A DNA stretch of 64,000 nucleotides from Pseudokineococcus marinus (GTDB lineage Bacteria > Actinomycetota > Actinomycetes > Actinomycetales > Quadrisphaeraceae). This document shows, one piece after another, positions 32,347 through 41,133 of this stretch. The stretch lies in assembly GCF_037482405.1 (NCBI RefSeq), contig NZ_JBBHZZ010000005.1, positions 186,001 to 250,000 on the forward strand, written 5' to 3'. Each line of letters begins with the position of its first letter. The first letter of the stretch is position 1. The notes beneath the pieces were generated by a model. That model saw only the letters and a program-made list of their open reading frames with translations. It was not told the origin of the DNA and made no database searches. The position numbers were made by a program, and so were the translations under genes.

Positions 32347-35037
32347 GTGCACCCCTCCCCCCTGCGGCGCGCAGCCGCGCGCGCGACCGTCGGCGGCGCC
32401 GTCGTCGCCCTGGCCGTCACCTCCGCCCCCGCCGCGACGGCCGCACCCCCCACCGCGGCCGCGTCGTCAGCCCCCGGCCAGAGCGCCCGCGCGCAGGACG
32501 CGCCCGCCTCGGCCGCGGCGCTGGGGGCGGGCGCGCTCGGCCCCGCCGCCCGGGGCCGCGCCGCCGCGGCGCCCGCGGAGGCGGGACCCACGAGCTACCC
32601 CCAGCAGCCGCAGCTGCGGGTCTACCCCGACGAGCCCGGTGACGCCTCGATCGCCCGCGGGGCCCTGCCCTACGACGAGATCGCGCCCCGCCTCCAGGCG
32701 CTCATGGCCCGCAGCGACTACGTGTCCACCGAGGTCGTCGGCACGTCGACGCAGGGCCGCGAGCTGCTCCTCGTCACGCTCACGGCGCCCGAGACGCCGG
32801 CGCAGACCGCGCAGCAGGCGGCGTGGCGGGACGCCATCAAGGACGACCCCGAGGCCGCCGGCGCCGACGCCGCCCTGGCCGCCGGGTACAAGACGCCGGT
32901 CTGGTTCAACAACAACATCCACGGCAACGAGTGGGAGGGCACCGACGCCAGCCTCCGGTGGATGGAGGCGCTCGTGGACCGCGCCGAGGCCGGGGACGCC
33001 GACGCCGTCGCGACCCTGGCGGGCAGCCGCCTGTACTTCACGGTCACCAACAACCCCGACGGACGGGTGGCGGGCCAGCGGCGCACCGCCCTGGACCTCG
33101 ACCCGAACCGCGACTTCATCACCAACGAGACGCCCGAGACGGTCGCCGTCCGCGAGCTCGCAGGCCGCCTCCAGCCGCTCTTCTTCAGCGACATCCACGG
33201 CTACACGAGCGTGCTCCAGGTAGAGCCCTGCGGGCCGCCGCACGGCGAGAACTACGACTACGACCTCTTCATCCCCCACGCCTACGCCTCGGCGCTGCGG
33301 ATCGAGGCCGACGTCGCCGCCGCCGGCATCGAGGGCAACACCTACCTCGACGACGAGGGCCAGGTGACGGAGGAGAACACGGGCAAGATCCGCATCCCCT
33401 ACCGCGACATCCGCTCCGGCTGGGACGACTGGCCGCCCATCTTCACGGCCCAGTACGTCGCCTTCCAGGGCGCCGTCACCTCCACCGTCGAGCTGCCGCT
33501 CGGGCGGGTGAGCACCTCGACGCCGGAGGGCCTCGCCGAGAGCGCCCGCCGGGCGGGCGTCAACACGGCCGTGGCCGAGCAGGTCATCACCTCGACGACC
33601 TCGTACGTGCTCGAGAACGCCGACGAGCTGCTCGCCAACCAGGTCGAGGTCTTCCGCCGCGGCTCGGCGGGCGAGCCGCTGCGCGAGATCGGCCCCGACC
33701 CGGACCCGGCGAGCATCCCCGGCCCCGACCAGTGGGCCGAGGTCTGGGACGAGACCGACGTCTACCGCGCCGAGTTCCCCGAGGCCTACGTCATCCCGGC
33801 CGGGGACCAGCGGTCCGCGGCGAGCGCCGCGCGCCTCGTCGACCGCCTCGTCGACCACGGCGTCGAGGTCGGTCAGGCGGTGCGGGCCTTCCGCGCCGAC
33901 GGCACCACCTACCCGCGCGGCTCCTACGTCGTCGAGATGGCCCAGCCCCTGCGCGGCATGGCCAACGTGCTCCTCGCCGAGGGCAGCGACATCTCCGACC
34001 GCGTCCCGAGCATGTACGACGTGTCGGCGTGGAGCCTCACCGACCTGTGGGGCGCCGACGTCCGCCGCGTGGAGGACCTGCCCTCGACCGGGCGCGGTTC
34101 CAGCGTGCTCGCCCGGCCCGTCGAGGGGGCCGCGCCGACGGGCGACGTCCCCCGCGGCACCGACCTGCGCCTGGCCCTCACCGGCTCGGCCGAGGTGCGC
34201 GCGCTCAACAGCCTGCTCGCGGACGGCGTCCCGGTGGGGCTCCTGCCCGACGGGTCCGCCGTCCTCGACCGCCGCGAGCGGGCCGCCGCCGTGGCCGTCG
34301 CCGCCGAGGAGGGCGTCGTCTTCGAGCGCACGCGCGACGTGACGCCCGGCTCGGACGACGTGCCGCTGCAGCGCCCGCTGCGGGTGGCGTACACGACGTC
34401 GTCGGCCGTCGACGACGCGGGCGAGGACCACCTCTCGCTCGAGGAGCTCGGCTACGCCGACCCGCTCCGGGTGACCGCGCAGGGCCTCGCCGACGGCACG
34501 ACGGACCTGTCCGGCGTCGACGCCCTGTGGGTCGGTTCGGCGCTCTCGCGCGGGGCCCTCCCCGAGGAGGCGCTCGCCGCGCTGCGCTCCTTCGTCGACG
34601 GCGGCGGTGACCTCGTCGGCACCGGCGCCGCCGCGGCGTCGCTCGCCCAGACGCTGGGCTACCTCGAGGCCACGGCGGTGCAGGGCAACCGCTCGGGCAA
34701 CGGGGTCGTCGCCGTCAGCACACCGGCCGGCTCCCTGCTCGACGGCTACGCCGAGGACCGGGCCTTCGTCTACGCCCCGGTCCACTTCACGGGCCTGGGC
34801 GTCGGCACCGTCGTGGAGCAGACCTACGGCGACGGCCCGCTCGTGGCCGGCCACTGGCGGGCGCTGGGTGACGGCACCGGCGGCCCCTCGTCGGCCGCGG
34901 GGCAGCCGTCGGTCGTCTCCGGGGAGAGCGCGGGCGGTGGTCGTGCGGTCGTCTTCGGGACCTACCCGACCTTCCGCGTCCACCCGCTGGGCATGCTCGA
35001 CGACGTGGCCCGCGCCCTGGGGTCCGCGACGAGCTGA
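32347..35037 (+). CDS. Secreted M14-family zinc carboxypeptidase
   Basis: 896 residues. A signal peptide (basic start, then VGGAVVALAVTSAPAATAAP) precedes a disordered Ala-rich stretch. The M14 catalytic domain has the HxxE zinc site H192/E195 (NIHGNEWEG), the DLDPNRDF substrate loop, the third ligand H284 (SDIHGYTS) and catalytic E382 (TSTVELPLG). After about residue 430 come roughly 460 residues with alpha/beta character ending in a glutamine-amidotransferase-like flavodoxin fold region (DALWVGSALSRGALPEEALA, FVDGGGDLVGTG). It presumably trims extracellular peptides. Monocistronic, with a weak start GTG 32347. Confidence 0.9.
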   Translation: MHPSPLRRAAARATVGGAVVALAVTSAPAATAAPPTAAASSAPGQSARAQDAPASAAALGAGALGPAARGRAAAAPAEAGPTSYPQQPQLRVYPDEPGDASIARGALPYDEIAPRLQALMARSDYVSTEVVGTSTQGRELLLVTLTAPETPAQTAQQAAWRDAIKDDPEAAGADAALAAGYKTPVWFNNNIHGNEWEGTDASLRWMEALVDRAEAGDADAVATLAGSRLYFTVTNNPDGRVAGQRRTALDLDPNRDFITNETPETVAVRELAGRLQPLFFSDIHGYTSVLQVEPCGPPHGENYDYDLFIPHAYASALRIEADVAAAGIEGNTYLDDEGQVTEENTGKIRIPYRDIRSGWDDWPPIFTAQYVAFQGAVTSTVELPLGRVSTSTPEGLAESARRAGVNTAVAEQVITSTTSYVLENADELLANQVEVFRRGSAGEPLREIGPDPDPASIPGPDQWAEVWDETDVYRAEFPEAYVIPAGDQRSAASAARLVDRLVDHGVEVGQAVRAFRADGTTYPRGSYVVEMAQPLRGMANVLLAEGSDISDRVPSMYDVSAWSLTDLWGADVRRVEDLPSTGRGSSVLARPVEGAAPTGDVPRGTDLRLALTGSAEVRALNSLLADGVPVGLLPDGSAVLDRRERAAAVAVAAEEGVVFERTRDVTPGSDDVPLQRPLRVAYTTSSAVDDAGEDHLSLEELGYADPLRVTAQGLADGTTDLSGVDALWVGSALSRGALPEEALAALRSFVDGGGDLVGTGAAAASLAQTLGYLEATAVQGNRSGNGVVAVSTPAGSLLDGYAEDRAFVYAPVHFTGLGVGTVVEQTYGDGPLVAGHWRALGDGTGGPSSAAGQPSVVSGESAGGGRAVVFGTYPTFRVHPLGMLDDVARALGSATS

Positions 35038-35087
35038 CGCGCTCCCCGCGGCACGACGAGGCCTGAGGAGCTGAGGGGCTGAGGGGG

Positions 35088-36470
35088 TCAGGCCCCCACG
35101 AGGCGGGCGGCCAGGTAGCCCTCGACCTGGTCGAGGCCGACGCGCGTCTGCGTCATGGCGTCGCGGTCGCGGACGGTGACGGCCTGGTCCTCGAGGGTGT
35201 CGAAGTCGACCGTGAGGCAGAACGGCGTGCCGATCTCGTCCTGGCGGCGGTAGCGGCGCCCGATGGCGCCGGCGTCGTCGAAGTCGACGTTCCAGTGCTT
35301 GCGCAGGGCCGCCGCGAGGTCGCGCGCCTTGGGCGACAGGGCCTCGCCGCGCGAGAGCGGGAGGACGGCGGCCTTGACCGGCGCCAGGCGGGGGTCGAGG
35401 CGCAGCACGACGCGCTTGTCGACGCCGCCCTTCGCGTTGGGCGCCTCGTCCTCGGAGTAGGCGTCGACGAGGAAGGCCATGAGCGAGCGCGTGAGGCCCG
35501 CCGCCGGCTCGATGACGTAGGGCGTCCAGCGCTCGCCCTTGGCCTGGTCGAAGAACGACAGGTCGGCGCCCGAGTGCTCCGAGTGCGTGCGCAGGTCGAA
35601 GTCCGTGCGGTTGGCGACGCCCTCGAGCTCGCCCCACTCCGACCCGGTGAAGCCGAAGCGGTACTCGATGTCGACCGTGCGGGTCGAGTAGTGCGAGAGC
35701 TTCTCCGCCGGGTGCTCGTAGTGGCGCAGGTTCGCGCGGTCGATGCCGAGGTCGACGTACCAGTCGGTGCGCGCGTCGATCCAGTACTGGTGCCAGTCGG
35801 CGTCGGTGCCCGGCTCGACGAAGAACTCCATCTCCATCTGCTCGAACTCACGCGTGCGGAAGATGAAGTTGCCCGGCGTGATCTCGTTGCGGAACGACTT
35901 GCCGATCTGCCCGATGCCGAAGGGCGGCTTGCGGCGGGCCGAGCCCATGACGTTGGCGAAGTTGACGAAGATCCCCTGCGCCGTCTCGGGGCGCAGGTAG
36001 TGCAGCCCCGACTCGTCCTCGACGGGCCCGAGGTGCGTCTTCAGCATCATGTTGAAGTCGCGCGGCTCGGTCCACGCGCCGCGGGTGCCGCAGTTGGGGC
36101 ACGTGATGTCGCCGAGGCCCTCGGGCGCGCGGCCCTTCTTCTCCTCGTACGCCTCCTCGAGGTGGTCGGCCCGGAAGCGGCGGTGGCACGACTGGCACTC
36201 GGTGAGCGGGTCGGTGAAGACGCCGACGTGGCCGGAGGCGACCCACGTCTCGCGCGGCAGGATGACCGAGCTGTCGAGCCCGACGACGTCGTCGCGGCCC
36301 GTGACGACGGCCTTCCACCACTGCCGCTTGATGTTCTCCTTCAGCTCGACGCCGAGGGGCCCGTAGTCCCACGCCGAGCGGGTCCCGCCGTAGATCTCCC
36401 CGCTGGGGAAGACGAACCCCCTGCGCTTGCAGAGGCTCACGACGGTGTCGATCCGGGAGGGTGCGGCCAC
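35088..36470 (-). CDS. glyS: Glycyl-tRNA synthetase, dimeric class II type
   Basis: Charges tRNA-Gly. 460 residues of the alpha2 (eukaryote-like) type, distinct from the alpha2-beta2 bacterial form. Seen: GFVFPSGEIYGGTRSAWDYG, a four-cysteine zinc insertion (CQSCHRRF and CPNCGTRG), LRPETAQGIFVNFANV, FRNEITPGNFIFRTREFEQM (motif 2) and GLTRSLMAFLVDAY (motif 3), then the anticodon domain. GTG 36470 is chosen with GGAG upstream. The leader of about 120 bases contains a stable hairpin (36548-36571). Confidence 0.95.
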   Translation of the reverse strand: MAAPSRIDTVVSLCKRRGFVFPSGEIYGGTRSAWDYGPLGVELKENIKRQWWKAVVTGRDDVVGLDSSVILPRETWVASGHVGVFTDPLTECQSCHRRFRADHLEEAYEEKKGRAPEGLGDITCPNCGTRGAWTEPRDFNMMLKTHLGPVEDESGLHYLRPETAQGIFVNFANVMGSARRKPPFGIGQIGKSFRNEITPGNFIFRTREFEQMEMEFFVEPGTDADWHQYWIDARTDWYVDLGIDRANLRHYEHPAEKLSHYSTRTVDIEYRFGFTGSEWGELEGVANRTDFDLRTHSEHSGADLSFFDQAKGERWTPYVIEPAAGLTRSLMAFLVDAYSEDEAPNAKGGVDKRVVLRLDPRLAPVKAAVLPLSRGEALSPKARDLAAALRKHWNVDFDDAGAIGRRYRRQDEIGTPFCLTVDFDTLEDQAVTVRDRDAMTQTRVGLDQVEGYLAARLVGA

Positions 36471-36547
36471 GCTGGTCAGCTCCGTGGGGTGTCGAGGATG
36501 TGCCGGGCGGGCCCGACGGCGTGCCGGGCCCCGCGCCGCCGGGACGG

Positions 36548-36571
36548 GCCGCGACCGAGGACGGTCGCGGC
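36548..36571. other. Perfect hairpin in the glyS leader
   Basis: A ten-base stem GCCGCGACCG with CGGTCGCGGC and a four-base loop (AGGA on the plus strand, TCCT in the glyS mRNA). It lies about 78 bases before the glyS start and downstream of the TACCCT box. It might be an attenuator or a protein-binding site; no T-box consensus is present. Confidence 0.6.
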
Positions 36572-36593
36572 GGCGGTCGCCGGGACTCGGGCG

Positions 36594-36599
36594 AGGGTA
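36594..36599 (-). promoter_or_regulatory. Probable -10 box of glyS
   Basis: TACCCT on the minus strand, an A+T-richer spot 124 bases before GTG 36470; it would give a leader containing the 36548-36571 hairpin. Confidence 0.4.
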
Positions 36600-36653
36600 T
36601 CGGGGACGCGGGCCCGCCCCGCCCCGGCGCTGCGACGTCGTCGTCCCGGCGCT

Positions 36654-36690
36654 TTGACGTCGCCGTTGCTCGGGGTGAGAATCGTCATCG
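36654..36690 (+). promoter_or_regulatory. znu promoter overlapped by a Zur-box-like operator
   Basis: -35 TTGACG at 36654-36659, exactly 17 bases, -10 GAGAAT at 36677-36682. TGAGAATCGTCATCG (36676-36690) covers the -10 and resembles the actinobacterial Zur box TGAAAATCATTTTCA. The start codon of znuA is at 36693, about 10 bases after the -10 box, so the message is likely leaderless and zinc-loaded Zur would block RNA polymerase directly. Confidence 0.6.
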
Positions 36691-36692
36691 TG

Positions 36693-37730
36693 ATGACTCG
36701 CGCCCGTCGCTCTGCGCTCCTGGCCCTGCCCGCCGCCGCCGTCCTCGCCCTCACCGCCTGCGGCTCCTCCGACGCCCCCGCCGGCGGTGCGGCCACGGAC
36801 GGTGACGGCGGTGCGGCCCCCCTGCAGGTGGCCGCCAGCTTCTACCCGCTCCAGTGGGTCACCCAGGCCGTGGCCGGGGACCGCGCGGACGTCACGTCCC
36901 TCACGCAGCCCGGCACGGAGCCGCACGACCTCGAGCTCTCTCCGCAGGAGGTGGCCACGGCGGTCGACGCCGACGTCCTCGTGACGCTGCAGGGCTTCCA
37001 GGGCGCCGTGGACGCCGCGGCGGACGAGCGCGGCGGCGAGGGCGTCGTCGACGTCGCACCCGCCGCCGACCTCGAGCCCTCCCCCGGCACGCCCCCCGGC
37101 GAGGACGCCGCGGAGGACGACCACGAGCACGAGGAGGGCCACGACCACGAGGGCGAGGACCACGAGGGCGAGGACCACGAGGGCGAGGAGGGCCACGACC
37201 ACGGCCTCGAGGAGGACCCGCACTTCTGGCTCGACCCGGTGCGCATGTCGTCGGTCGCCGAGGCGGTCGCGGACGGCCTGGCGGACGCCGACCCCGACGG
37301 CGCCGACGTCTACGCCGCGAACCTGGCGGACGTGCGGGCCGAGCTCGCCGACCTCGACGCGGAGTACTCCGAGGGCCTCGCCACCTGCGACAGCCGCGAC
37401 CTCGTGACCGCGCACCAGGCCTTCGGCTACCTCGCCGAGCGCTACGACCTCGTCCAGCGCGGCGTCAGCGGCATCGGCGGCGAGCAGGAGCCGGGGGCGG
37501 CCCGGCTCGCCGAGGTGGCGCAGTTCGCCGAGGCGAACGGCGTCCGCACGATCTACACCGAGACGTTGCTGCCGGCGGACGTCGCCGAGACCGTCGCCGC
37601 CGAGACCGGGGCCACGACCGCCGTCCTCGACACGCTCGAGGGCCTGACGGACGAGTCCCCGGGCGACGACTACCCCTCGGTCATGCGGGCCGACCTGGAG
37701 ACCCTGCGCCAGGGCCAGGGCTGCTCGTGA
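36693..37730 (+). CDS. znuA: Zinc ABC transporter, substrate-binding lipoprotein
   Basis: 345 residues. Lipoprotein signal peptide with lipobox LTAC (MTRARRSALLALPAAAVLAL then TACGSSD). The cluster A-I fold follows: SFYPLQWVTQAV and EPHDLELSPQ (first zinc His). A loop of about 40 residues near 140-180 is loaded with His, Asp and Glu (HDHEGEDHEGEDHEGEEG), the hallmark of ZnuA-type zinc binders. Then EDPHFWLDP (second His), VTAHQAFGYLAERY (third) and YTETLLPADVAE. Its stop overlaps znuC (GTGA). The family could also take manganese; loop and regulator point to zinc. Confidence 0.93.
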   Translation: MTRARRSALLALPAAAVLALTACGSSDAPAGGAATDGDGGAAPLQVAASFYPLQWVTQAVAGDRADVTSLTQPGTEPHDLELSPQEVATAVDADVLVTLQGFQGAVDAAADERGGEGVVDVAPAADLEPSPGTPPGEDAAEDDHEHEEGHDHEGEDHEGEDHEGEEGHDHGLEEDPHFWLDPVRMSSVAEAVADGLADADPDGADVYAANLADVRAELADLDAEYSEGLATCDSRDLVTAHQAFGYLAERYDLVQRGVSGIGGEQEPGAARLAEVAQFAEANGVRTIYTETLLPADVAETVAAETGATTAVLDTLEGLTDESPGDDYPSVMRADLETLRQGQGCS

Positions 37731-38632
37731 CGACCGCACCGGGCGGTGCGGCGCCGCCGCTGCTGCGCCTGCAGCGCGCCGGGTTCGGCTACGGCGAGCG
37801 CGTCGTCGTCCGGGACGTCGACCTCGAGGTCCGCCGGGGCGAGCGGGTCGCCGTGCTCGGCAGCAACGGCTCGGGCAAGACCACCCTGCTGCGGGGGCTC
37901 CTCGGCCTCGCGGCGCGCACCGGCGGCACGGTCGAGGTCGACGGCGAGCCGGCGCCCTCGCGCCGCAGCCGCCGCCGCACCGGCTACGTCCCGCAGGCCA
38001 TGACGGTCGGCGGCGGCGTCCCGACGACGGTCCGCGAGGTCGTCAGCACCGGCCGCCTGCCGCTGCGGCGCCCCTGGGTGCCCGCGCGCCGCGAGGACCG
38101 CGCCGCCGTCGACGCCGCGCTCGAGGCCGTGGACATGGCCGAGCACGCCCACGAGGACGTCACCGAGCTCTCCGGCGGGCAGCAGCGGCGGGTCCTCATC
38201 GCGCGCGCCCTCGCCGCCGAGCCCGACCTCCTGGTGCTCGACGAGCCGCTCGCGGGCGTCGACGCCGCGAGCGCCCTCGGGCTCGCGCGGACCCTCGCGG
38301 CCCTGGCGGCCCGCGACACGACGCTGCTCGTCGTCACCCACGAGGTCGGCCCCCTCGCCGACGTCGTCGACCGCGCCGTCGTCCTCCAGCACGGGCGCGT
38401 CGTCCACGACGGGCCGCTCGTGCCGGAGCTGCTCGGCGCCTCCGACGAGGCGCTCGAGCGCCTGCAGGAGGAGTCACGGCTGCGCCACCAGCACGTGCAC
38501 CACCACGAGCACGAGACCAGCCCGCCGCCGGGCTGGGTCTCCGACCACCGCGAGCACCGCCCGCAGCCGACCGCCGACCACCCGGAGTGCCACCACCCGG
38601 GGACCCACCACCCGGAGACGCACCGTGCCTGA
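37727..38632 (+). CDS. znuC: Zinc ABC transporter, ATP-binding protein with His-rich tail
   Basis: 301 residues. Walker A GSNGSGKTT near residues 44-52, signature LSGGQQRRVLIARALA, Walker B LLVLDEPLAGVD and switch VVTHEVG are intact. The last 49 residues (about 253-301) form a tail with 14 histidines (HQHVHHHEHE, HPECHHPGTHHPETHRA), which is not part of the ATPase fold and probably binds zinc on the cytoplasmic side. The 3' end overlaps znuB by eight bases. Confidence 0.93.
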   Translation: MTTAPGGAAPPLLRLQRAGFGYGERVVVRDVDLEVRRGERVAVLGSNGSGKTTLLRGLLGLAARTGGTVEVDGEPAPSRRSRRRTGYVPQAMTVGGGVPTTVREVVSTGRLPLRRPWVPARREDRAAVDAALEAVDMAEHAHEDVTELSGGQQRRVLIARALAAEPDLLVLDEPLAGVDAASALGLARTLAALAARDTTLLVVTHEVGPLADVVDRAVVLQHGRVVHDGPLVPELLGASDEALERLQEESRLRHQHVHHHEHETSPPPGWVSDHREHRPQPTADHPECHHPGTHHPETHRA

Positions 38633-39491
38633 GGTCCTCACCTACGGCTTCATGGTCCGCGCCCTCGTCGCCGCCCTCCTCGTCGGCCTCGCGGCGCCGT
38701 CCGTGGGCGTCTTCCTCGTCCAGCGCCGCCTCTCGCTCATCGGCGACGGCATGGGCCACGTGGCGCTCACCGGCGTGGCCCTCGGCCTGCTGACGGGCAC
38801 GGCCCCCGTCCCCGTCGCCCTCGTCGTCACGGTCGTGGCGGCCGCCGCCGTCGAGCTCCTGCGCCGCTACGGGCGCACGGGCGGCGACGTCGTCCTCGCC
38901 GTCCTCTTCTACGGCGGCATCGCCGGCGGCGTCGTGCTGGTCGCCCGGGCCGGCGGCTCGGCCGCCACCCTCAACACCTACCTGTTCGGGGCCATCACGA
39001 CGACGACCGCGGAGGACCTGCGGGTCTTCGCCGTGCTGGCCGCCGTCGTGCTCGTGGCGACCTTCGGGCTGGGCCGGCGCTTGGCCGCCGTCAGCAGCGA
39101 CGAGGAGCACGCCCGCGCCTCCGGCCTGCCGGTCATGGGCCTCAACCTGCTGCTCGCCGTCCTCACCGCCGTCACCGTGGTGCTCTCGATGCGCGTGGTC
39201 GGCCTCCTCCTCATCAGCGCGCTCATGATCGTGCCGGTCGCCGTGGCGCAGCAGCTGTGCCGGAGCTTCCGCAGCACCACGCTCCTGGCGATGGGCGTCG
39301 GCACCGTCACCGCGGTCGTCGGCGTCCTCACGTCCTACTACGGCGACACGCCGTCGGGCGGCACGATCGTGCTGTACCTCATCGCCCTCTTCGTCGTCAC
39401 CGCCGCGGGCTCCGCCCTCGTCCGCGCCGCCCGCCACCGGGGCCACCGCCGGCGCCACCACCTCGCGACCCCCGTCGGCGAGCAGGCATGA
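38625..39491 (+). CDS. znuB: Zinc ABC transporter, permease
   Basis: 288 residues with about eight hydrophobic helices; typical ABC-3 family sequence (FLVQRRLSLIGDGMGHVALTG, SLRVVGLLLISALMIVP-like segment near residue 190, AVAQQLCRSF). It forms the membrane channel for ZnuA and ZnuC. GTG 38625 lies inside the end of znuC. The stop overlaps the zur ATG (ATGA). Confidence 0.93.
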   Translation: MPEVLTYGFMVRALVAALLVGLAAPSVGVFLVQRRLSLIGDGMGHVALTGVALGLLTGTAPVPVALVVTVVAAAAVELLRRYGRTGGDVVLAVLFYGGIAGGVVLVARAGGSAATLNTYLFGAITTTTAEDLRVFAVLAAVVLVATFGLGRRLAAVSSDEEHARASGLPVMGLNLLLAVLTAVTVVLSMRVVGLLLISALMIVPVAVAQQLCRSFRSTTLLAMGVGTVTAVVGVLTSYYGDTPSGGTIVLYLIALFVVTAAGSALVRAARHRGHRRRHHLATPVGEQA

Positions 39492-39982
39492 TCGTCCTTG
39501 CGCGGGGAGGCGGTCCGGTGCCCGCCCGCAGGACCGGGAGGAGCGTGGTGGACGTGCCGCAGCAGCAGCGGGTGCGCCGCTCGAGCCGTCAGCGCGACGC
39601 CGTCCAGGCCTCGCTCGCCGGCACCGACGCCTTCGTCAGCGCCCAGGACCTCTACGCGTCGATGCGCGAGCAGGGCAACCCCATCGGCCTCGCCACCGTC
39701 TACCGCGCCCTGCAGGGCATGGTCGAGGACGCCGAGGTGGACGTCCTGCGCACCGACGACGGCGAGGCCGTCTACCGGCGCTGCAGCCCCAGCCACCACC
39801 ACCACCTCGTGTGCCGCCGCTGCGGGCGCACCGTCGAGGTCGAGGGCCCCGACGTCGAGGCCTGGGCCTCCTCCGTCGCCGCCGCCCACGGGTTCTCCGA
39901 CCCCGACCACGTCGTCGAGGTCTTCGGCACGTGCGCCGAGTGCCACGCCGCGCAGGACGCCGAGGCGGCGCGCCGCTCCTGA
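39488..39982 (+). CDS. zur: Zinc uptake regulator, Fur family
   Basis: Fur-fold repressor: winged helix (AQDLYASMREQGNPIGLATV then YRALQGMVEDAEVD) followed by the dimerisation domain with HHHHLVCRRCG and CAECH, the structural zinc Cys pairs. Encoded behind znuABC, it almost certainly senses zinc and represses the operon through the site at 36676-36690, including its own gene. ATG 39488 overlaps the znuB stop and gives 164 residues; GTG codons at 39545-39554 behind GGGAGGAG would give the more usual 142-145 residues and may be the main start. Confidence 0.9.
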   Translation: MIVLARGGGPVPARRTGRSVVDVPQQQRVRRSSRQRDAVQASLAGTDAFVSAQDLYASMREQGNPIGLATVYRALQGMVEDAEVDVLRTDDGEAVYRRCSPSHHHHLVCRRCGRTVEVEGPDVEAWASSVAAAHGFSDPDHVVEVFGTCAECHAAQDAEAARRS

Positions 39983-40005
39983 TCGGTAGCGCTCGGCGCT
40001 GGCGC

Positions 40006-40113
40006 CTCACCTCGGCGGGAGGTCTCACCTCCGCGGGAGGTCTCACCTCCGCGGGAGGTCTCACCTCCGCGGGAGGTCTCACCTCCGCGGGAGGTCTCAC
40101 CTCCGCGGGAGGT
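40006..40113. repeat. 18-bp palindromic tandem array, six copies
   Basis: Six head-to-tail units of CTCACCTCCGCGGGAGGT; only the first differs (one C to G). ACCTCC-GCG-GGAGGT is a perfect hairpin inside each unit, and GGAGGT-CTC-ACCTCC is another across each junction, so either strand can fold into several competing stems. It lies in the 335-bp region between the convergent zur and uppS genes; the remaining 200 bases hold no gene. Likely a two-way terminator; see findings for the Shine-Dalgarno coincidence. Confidence 0.95.
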
Positions 40114-40317
40114 GCCGCCCGCGCTCCGGCACTGGCTCGGGCGCTCTTCGGCTGGCTGCCGCGGTGGTCGGGGCGCCCGGCCTGACGTGCTCTCCGCGCG
40201 CCCGGCACCTCCCGCTCGTCCTCGCCCACGTCGTCGCGGGGCTCCACGGGCCGCACCGCCGCGCCCGCCCACCGTGCGGGACCAGCCCGGCGGCGTGGTG
40301 CCGTCACGACCGGCGGC

Positions 40318-41133
40318 TCAGGCGCCGCCGGCGGCCTTGTCGATCGCCCCGCCGTAGCGGCGCTCGCGGCCGGAGTAGAGCAGGACGGCGTCCCAGAGGG
40401 TGCGGCGGTCCACGTCGGGCCAGAGCACGTCGAGGAAGACCATCTCGGCGTAGGCCGACTGCCACAGCAGGAAGTTCGACGTCCGCTGCTCCCCCGAGGT
40501 CCGCAGGAACAGGTCGACGTCGGGCAGGTCGGGCTCGTCGAGGTGGCGGGCGAGGACGCGCTCGTCGACCCGCTCGGGGTCGAGTCGGCCGGCGGCGACC
40601 TCGCGGGCGACGGCGCGGGCGGCGTCGGCGATCTCGGCGCGCCCGCCGTAGTTGACGCACATCGTCAGCTGCAGGCGGTCGCAGCCCGCGGTCACGCGCT
40701 CGGCCTCCTCGAGCTCGCTGACGACGGTCCGCCACAGGCGCGGACGGCGCCCGGCCCAGCGCACCCGGACGCCCCAGGACGCCATCTGGTCGCGGCGACG
40801 GCGTAGGACGTCGCGGTTGAAGCCCATGAGGAAGCGCACCTCCTCGGGCGAGCGCTTCCAGTTCTCGGTGGAGAAGGCGTAGACGGAGACGTACTCGACG
40901 CCGATCTGCAGCGCCCCGGCGACGAGGTCGAGCAGCGCCGCCTCGCCGGCCTCGTGGCCGGCCGTGCGGGGCAGCCCGCGCTGGTTGGCCCAGCGGCCGT
41001 TGCCGTCCATGACGACCGCGACGTGGCGCGGGACGGCCTCGCGCGGCAGGTCGGGCGGCTGCGCGCCGCTCGGGTGCGGCGGCGGGTCCACGGGGGCGGG
41101 CAGCACCACGTCGGCGCCGCGGCGGCGCCTCAC
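40318..41133 (-). CDS. uppS: Undecaprenyl (or polyprenyl) diphosphate synthase, cis type
   Basis: Condenses isopentenyl units onto an allylic diphosphate to make the lipid carrier for cell-wall synthesis. Signatures in 271 residues: HVAVVMDGNGRWANQRGLPR near the start with the catalytic Asp, SVYAFSTENWKR, and FLRTSGEQRTSNFLLWQSAY. GTG 41133 overlaps the recO stop (GTGA). Actinobacteria may carry two cis-prenyltransferases of different product length; this one cannot be assigned to C50 or C55 by eye. Confidence 0.94.
   Translation of the reverse strand: MRRRRGADVVLPAPVDPPPHPSGAQPPDLPREAVPRHVAVVMDGNGRWANQRGLPRTAGHEAGEAALLDLVAGALQIGVEYVSVYAFSTENWKRSPEEVRFLMGFNRDVLRRRRDQMASWGVRVRWAGRRPRLWRTVVSELEEAERVTAGCDRLQLTMCVNYGGRAEIADAARAVAREVAAGRLDPERVDERVLARHLDEPDLPDVDLFLRTSGEQRTSNFLLWQSAYAEMVFLDVLWPDVDRRTLWDAVLLYSGRERRYGGAIDKAAGGA

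Noticed and set aside
40006..40113. CRISPR array
   Set aside because: Units are 18 bp, head to tail, with no spacers, and no cas genes are present.
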